Below, one piece after another: positions 59,001 through 64,000 of a stretch of 64,000 bases of DNA. A model generated the notes under the pieces. It searched no databases, was not told the origin of the DNA, and saw only the letters and a program-made list of their open reading frames with translations. How positions within the stretch are numbered: the stretch's first letter is position 1; each line of letters starts with the position of its first letter. Source of the DNA: Hsuehochloa calcarea (lineage: Eukaryota; Streptophyta; Magnoliopsida; Poales; Poaceae). Where the stretch lies: the NCBI GenBank assembly GCA_036346395.1, contig CM070615.1:24423282-24487281 (forward strand), read 5' to 3'. Position numbers and translations under genes: made by a program.

Positions 59001-61172
59001 TGGACATGCCCGGGACTTTCACACGAGGGGTAGTTTTTCATAAAACAATTGGGAAGGGTCACCGTGTGAGATAACTGTCAATGTGTGAAAGAACTTGATT
59101 AGACTATGTGTACTTTGTGAAATCAATTGTTAACTTATTATTGTCTATTTGTTTTGAATTATGCTTTCAATCTATTAATTGTATTCAATTGCAAATGTTG
59201 CATTTCTGCAAAACAACCACAGAAGTCATTCCTTTGGAATAAGCCATCATATATAAATTGCATTCTGTGGTATGACTTGCGAGTACGGTGTGTACTCACT
59301 CTTGCTAAACAAATCAATGTAGTGGAGGAGTCGTCACCGCTTTTGAAGAAGAGTTCTCGAAGGTTGAGCGTTAGGGTCTTGATCGATCGGTTGCACGTGG
59401 TAAATTGATGGGAGCCTACCGGAGTTTATTTCGTTTCCGCTGCAGTTTATTCTTTATTTTCAGCCTTGCATGGCTTAATAAATGTAAAACTCAACCATAA
59501 GGTCCCAACAGTTATTTGTTATTTAAAGTACTCGTTTATTCTTATATTCGTTGTATGGATGTGATATTTCATCAATGTTGACACTGTGTGCATTAGCGTG
59601 ATCCTGGACTAGTGCAGAATACACAGAGGGTCCAGATTTGCATATTTGGGTCCCGACAAGGTCAAGATCAAGAAAGCACAAAAATCAAGAAAAATGAAAA
59701 CCTGATTTAAAAGCTTACTCGTGAGTAGAAGATGGTCAAGATGATCTTGGATCAGATCTCACAAGTCCTAGCAAGCTAGATACAACCTAATCAAAACCAT
59801 TGTAACACAAAAACCCAAAATCATCAAAGAGAGAGCAAGAAAAAGAAACAAATCAACATAGGGCAATCTTGATTGGATTGATCAGAGGGTTTTTAGGTTT
59901 ACGACCACTCCACTATAGAGGACAAAAGCTTACACTTGAGCACCTAATTCCTCAATCCAGCTCTCTCAAACCCTAGTCTCCTATATTATTTCCCCTTGCC
60001 CTAAATCACAAATTAGGATTTCCAAGGCTTAGATGGATGGAGGCACAAATCTTGCACCCTCCCCTTTTATAGTTGAGGCTAGGTCTAGAGAGAAAACCCA
60101 AACGAGCACCCGTTAAGCCCACACATAAACAAGTCTACACTCACGCACGCTTCTCAAAGCGGATGACGAACTGAGTCTCCCGAATCCGTCTCTTCGTGAT
60201 CCCCATTTTCTCTTGACCTAAACCACCTCTCCTTTGCGCCATTTGGAGCCACGATTTCTCTAAGGCCACCAACTCGGTATTTTGGGGAAAATACCAAAAT
60301 ACTCCTTCTCAATCCATCTCCACAAACCGAATCCAATCAACGCGAAGCAATCCCATTCTTTGCCACGTGTAGGATCATCAATGGCTCTCTTCATGTCAGC
60401 AAATCTTTTCCTTCCAGCTGTCATCGAAACCATCATGACACTTGCACCGACCCCAAGCCACTTGATGCAAACCGTTTCACCAAACTTCCAATTCGGCGGT
60501 TCTTGCCCATCTTGCGCCATACTTGAGTTCAACCAATTCACCCAACATCCTCGGTCGTTTTGGATCTCAGCTCTCCTAACCTAGTCCCGATCATCCTCGC
60601 TGTTGACTATAGTTGACTCCAAGCCACATGCAAACAATTAATCAAGAAATCGATTCCAGGCACAAGTTCCTCGTAACTTGACCCACGTTAGACAAAACTT
60701 GCATCATGCAACATCTATGAACTGACACTCATGACTTTGTCGAATACCACAACGTTCGGCACTCTCCCGGTGCATGAGCGCGCCCTGGACGGTATGACCG
60801 CCAACCTTTGGCAAGTCGGACCTCTCCTAGAATTTCCCTAAGTCCTCGAAAACATCCTCTCTGGACATTTCGGTAAAACTCTATCTAGTTTTGCCTCAAA
60901 ATTTGATTTGCCATGAAATCTAGTGCAAACACATTTTTTAACACTCCCACACAAGTGTTTGATCACATTCCTCAAAATTCCACGTTTTCACTTTCAGTCG
61001 GTCTAACCACCATTCTGGCCTGTCTAACCGCCACCCTAGGGCCAGTCAGACTGCCTAAACCTAACAACAAATCTAACAATTTGCTGAACCGAGGTTTTGC
61101 TCCCCAAACAAATCGACGCCGATGCTAATTGTTCAACACTAAGACTAGGATCATATACACATAATCTCCACA
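56093..61172 (-). repeat. 3' LTR of the minus-strand copia element, split by a solo LTR
   Basis: On the minus strand it starts TGTGGAGATTATG, like TGTGGATATCG in its relatives, directly after the purine tract. It ends near 56093 in CACCCTTCTAGTGG...GGTCTAATA, a worn form of CACCCCCTAGTCGCC...GGTCCTACA. Worn CGGTCnGACCG-type motifs lie at 56270-56345 and 60990-61060. A TATAAAAG on the minus strand lies near 60072-60064. Confidence 0.7.
56519..59658 (+). mobile_element. Solo LTR with perfect TSD, gypsy type, 3.14 kb
   Basis: Ends are TGTAACATCCC and GGGTCCCGACA, with AGGTC on both sides (56514-56518 and 59659-59663). It is the inverted relative of 31498-34771. A TATTTAAAG box at 57200-57208 on the plus strand and the TGTAACATCCC start support plus orientation. 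The GC-rich middle (56870-57760) gives long false frames on both strands. No coding domain is present. Confidence 0.85.
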
Positions 61173-61183
61173 ATCTCCCCCTT
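61173..61183 (-). other. Polypurine tract of the minus-strand copia element
   Basis: The minus strand reads AAGGGGGAGAT immediately before the LTR start TGTGGAG. Confidence 0.7.
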
Positions 61184-62599
61184 GATGAACACATTGGCAA
61201 TCTACTAAATAATGTAAATTGGATGTAGTTTTGAAAACAACTCACTCGGTTTCGTGCAAAGCCTCGACTTGGCGCATAAGGAAGAGAATGCTTTGAAAAT
61301 GACCAAGTTGGCTTGAGGAATATAGAAGCAAACTAGTAGAGGCAATGAAGTGCATAAAATCTTCAGAATCCATAGATGGGATAAAAAAATTCACTCAAGG
61401 TCCATATGAAAGAACCATGGTTCAATTTGAACTTTGATCGTAGTGAGGTTTCAACTTTGCAAAGCAAACCAAGAAATAGACATTAAAGCTCAAGAATGCA
61501 TATGAGATGCCCCCTCACTAAGATCTACAAATTTTTGAATTTTTCATTTTCTCCACCTGAATGCATGCAAAGCTCATTTTGAACATCTTTACCACATCTT
61601 CTCCCCTTTGAAAGTAGAGTTATCAAAGAATCACATATTTTTCTCATCCAATTTTTCAGTTCTAAAGATACATGAAAGAAGCATAAGGAGCATGCATGAA
61701 ATATAATGGAGTAGCTTTATTTTTGTATTTTCAATTTTTGTCAACAAGAAGCTTTAGAGATTACCCAATATGAAGAAGTTAGCAACTTCTAATGCACAAG
61801 ACATATCAAGTATGAAAGCTAGCATATCATAAATGGCAAGCTACAAGTTGATATCAAAGCATATATCAAAAAGTCATGTAGTCTAGTGAATATCCGAATT
61901 TTTCAATTTCTTTTGATTTTTCAGTTTTTGCTCTCGGCGTATAACAGCCCATTTGCGAACAAAGATTTGACATTTCCTGCATGAAAAAGCTCTAGTGGGG
62001 TGTAATATACCACTGTTTGAGCTAGGAGTGCTCTAGGCATGTAACATACCGTTTGCAAGCACTCCCTTATTTTTTTTTCTTTTTCTTTTCTTTTCATGAT
62101 ACAATCATTGTATTTTTAAAAAACAAGAGATTTTCCCCTAAAGCTCTGAAATTGAGCAAAAGTCATGAACTGTTCAATCTTTTTCTTCTAAGTTCAAGAC
62201 AAATTCAATATAAGCAAGGTAATCCTAATAGGCATTCAACAGGCATGTACAAGATGTCAAAAGACATAAAAGTCTGGCTCGACTTATACAAATATGAATT
62301 TAGATATCACTTGGCAATTAAGGATTAAGCCCAGACCTTCTAGCTCTAAGGCATATTCCAAGGCATCAACAACTAGCTAAACAAGTAAATCATACTAAGA
62401 CAAGCATACAAAATCAAAGCTTCATCAAATTAAAAGTTGAAGCAGAAAAGCTTATATTACAATGCATCATTTTTATAATTTTTATATGAATACAATATGA
62501 TACAATGAGATGCAAGAAAAAGCATCAAAAGTCACAGAAACCACTTGTTGAAGAAAAGACCAGCAAGGATCCAAAAGATAAAAACTGATCATCGCCCCC
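61184..62599 (-). other. 3' untranslated region of the minus-strand copia element
   Basis: About 1.4 kb lies between the RNase H stop and the polypurine tract. It is AT-rich, has no recognisable domain, and shows short repeats such as TTTTTCAATTTC/TTTTTGAATTTT. Some copia lineages carry an envelope-like frame here; I see none. Confidence 0.5.
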
Positions 62600-63180
62600 T
62601 CAAACCAATCCATAAGGGTAAACTACCCCCAACTCACTCCTCAAGGTGGTAGACCTAGTAGGATCTAAAGGCTTAGTAAGGATATCTACCAATTGAGTCT
62701 CGAACTCCACAAACTCTAGCACAATGTCCCCCTTCTCAACATAGTATCTAAGGAAGTGATACCTAACATCAATGTATTTGGTTCTAGAGAGTGTTACACT
62801 GGGTTTTGGCAATATTAAAAATACAAGTGTTGTCACACAAAAGAGGTACACTATCAAAAGCTAACCCATAGTCTTTAATAGTGGAGGTCATCCATAGAAT
62901 TTGGCTACAACATCTAGCAGCTGCTACATACTCAACCTCAGCAGTTGACTGTGTAACAGAAGATTGCTTCCTAGATGATCAAGAGAAAAGAGATGTGCCT
63001 AAGAAATGACAAGTGCCCGAAATGCTCTTCTTATCAAGTATACAATCAACAAAATCAGAATATGAAAACCATCTAATAGTAATGATGATGAACAGGAATA
63101 CCAAATGCCATATTGAAGGGCTAACTAAAGATACCTAAAGATGTGCTTGACTGCTTGATTATTAGAAGACCCCGAAGAAG
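62600..63180 (-). pseudogene. RNase H of the minus-strand copia element, frameshifted
   Basis: The minus strand reads QSTAEVEYVAAARCCSQILWM, then SVPLLCDNT, then after a frameshift near 62815 SRTKYIDVRYHFLRYYVEKG, VEFETQLVDILTKPLD and LRSELG before a stop at 62600. This order is diagnostic of the copia RNase H end. It removes template RNA during cDNA synthesis. Confidence 0.8.
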
Positions 63181-63189
63181 CTTAAAATC

Positions 63190-64000
63190 TTGCACATAGG
63201 CATACTGAGGAGTGGATGTCTAGTTTTGAAGCCGTCATATATAGGAGGGAGACAATCTACTACGGTACTCGTGATGATCCGTAGCTTGACCATCCTCTTC
63301 TGGGTCCAAAGTAGTCAAAGTAGCCATTGGAGTGGCAATTGTCTTGCAATCACCCATATCAAATCTCCTCAATAAGTCCTTGGTGTACTTTGTTTGATGG
63401 ATGAAAACATTGCTTGATTTGGCTTGTAAGGAAATAATTCCCCCCCCCCCAATCTTGCTCATCTCAAATTCCCTAGATATAGTCTTAGAAAAACTACACA
63501 CAAGACCATTAGAGGAGCCACCGAAGATAATGTCATCCACATATATTTGCACAAAATGGAAATCACTGCCATACTTGAGAACGAATAGAGTTTTATCCAC
63601 CTTGCCCATTTTAAATCCATTCTTAAGCAAGAAGGTCTTAAACCTATCAAACTAAGCTTTAGGGGCTTACTTAAGACCATATAAGGCTTTGGACAACTTA
63701 AGCATATGGTCAGGGAACTTAATATTTTCAAAGCCTGGGGTTGTCTAACAAACACTTCCTCATCTATGTATCCATTAAGAAAATCATTGTTGACATTGTT
63801 TTTAATCTAGCTATAGGAGCAAAGGTTTCATCAAAGTTGAACCCATCTACTTGGCTAAATCCCTGAGATACCAACCTAGCCTTGTTTATAATCACAGAGT
63901 CATCCTTACTTTGTTTGTTCTTGTAAACCCATTTGGTTTCTATCACATTATGACAACTAGGAGGTTCTACAAGACTCCACCTGTTTTTTTTTCTCTCAAA
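63190..64000 (-). pseudogene. Reverse transcriptase of the minus-strand copia element, partial and broken
   Basis: The minus strand gives ETKWVYKNKQSKDDSVIINKARLVSQGFSQVDG...FDETFAPIARL (63946-63764). After a disrupted stretch that keeps LSKALYGLK-like codons comes KMGKVDKTLFVLKYG, then YVDDIIFGGSS at about 63540, with the catalytic YVDD intact. Between these a section with the first catalytic region is shortened, and a C-run at 63433-63443 shifts the frame after EMSKIG. The N-terminal part lies beyond the window. Confidence 0.8.

Larger units (their letters stand above)
56093..64000 (-). mobile_element. Minus-strand Ty1/copia retrotransposon, running off the right edge
   Basis: Going down in coordinates on the minus strand: reverse transcriptase (64000 to about 63190), RNase H (about 63180-62600), a 1.4-kb non-coding 3' region, a polypurine tract (61183-61173) and a 3' LTR (61172-56093). 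The LTR belongs to the CGGTCnGACCG family and is 1.94 kb after removing the solo LTR inside it. The long 3' region and LTR resemble SIRE-type copia elements; that subgroup is tentative. The 5' half lies outside the window. Confidence 0.75.

Noticed and set aside
63433..63443. Poly-C run as a regulatory element
   Set aside because: It lies inside the reverse-transcriptase pseudogene and is best read as a homopolymer slip or sequencing artefact.
1..64000. tRNA or rRNA genes, telomeric or centromeric satellites
   Set aside because: I looked for cloverleaf genes (the tRNA-like matches are retrotransposon primer sites), rRNA motifs and long satellite arrays and saw none.

Overview
The window looks like intergenic DNA from a grass (Poaceae). 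It shows no intact host gene, no rRNA or tRNA gene, and no bacterial gene organisation. Almost all of it is plant transposable elements in nested layers: Ty1/copia and Ty3/gypsy LTR retrotransposons primed by initiator tRNA-Met, a CACTA element whose repeats carry the 12-mer TCACAGACGGTT, a hAT transposase with a BED zinc finger, and a Mutator-like element with a 9-bp target-site duplication (TSD). The species cannot be decided from the sequence alone. All coding regions are broken.

Layout. 1-2466 (minus) is a hAT transposase pseudogene split by a GC-rich LTR-like insert at 453-1265. 3755-41872 is a large element bounded by a perfect 9-bp TSD (ACCACTACC), with similar inverted ends and inverted subterminal motif arrays. 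Once later insertions are removed it is about 6-7 kb. It holds two plus-strand pseudogenes: a plant mobile domain (PMD) gene (4992-39722, about nine exons) and a GRF-type zinc-finger gene (40336-41079).

Insertions inside that element. Copia-1 (5366-27217) lies in PMD exon 2. Its 5' LTR carries a CACTA element (5976-7109), and its pol is split by a 3.3-kb gypsy-type solo LTR (12181-25518, TSD TATTG), which is itself split by a gypsy element (13037-23070). PMD intron 3 holds a gypsy remnant. A second large LTR (29939-39263) separates PMD exon 7 from exon 8 and contains two solo LTRs (31498-34771 and 35856-37755).

Right of the Mutator-like element. About 0.8 kb of flank is followed by Copia-2 (42659-52486, TSD CACAT), whose pol is split by a solo LTR (46455-51658) that carries a further LTR (49107-51001). 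Copia-2 sits exactly on the edge of a minus-strand retroelement (52491-55413) rich in short palindromic repeats. After about 0.7 kb of unassigned sequence, a minus-strand copia element (56093-64000, running off the window) has its 3' LTR split by a solo LTR (56519-59658, TSD AGGTC).

Best candidates for something new: the PMD plus GRF gene pair carried together between Mutator-type ends; two retrotransposons with palindromic (inverted plus truncated direct) LTR termini; and dense palindromic motif arrays inside LTRs. Gene functions are inferred from motifs read by eye, and no database search was possible.
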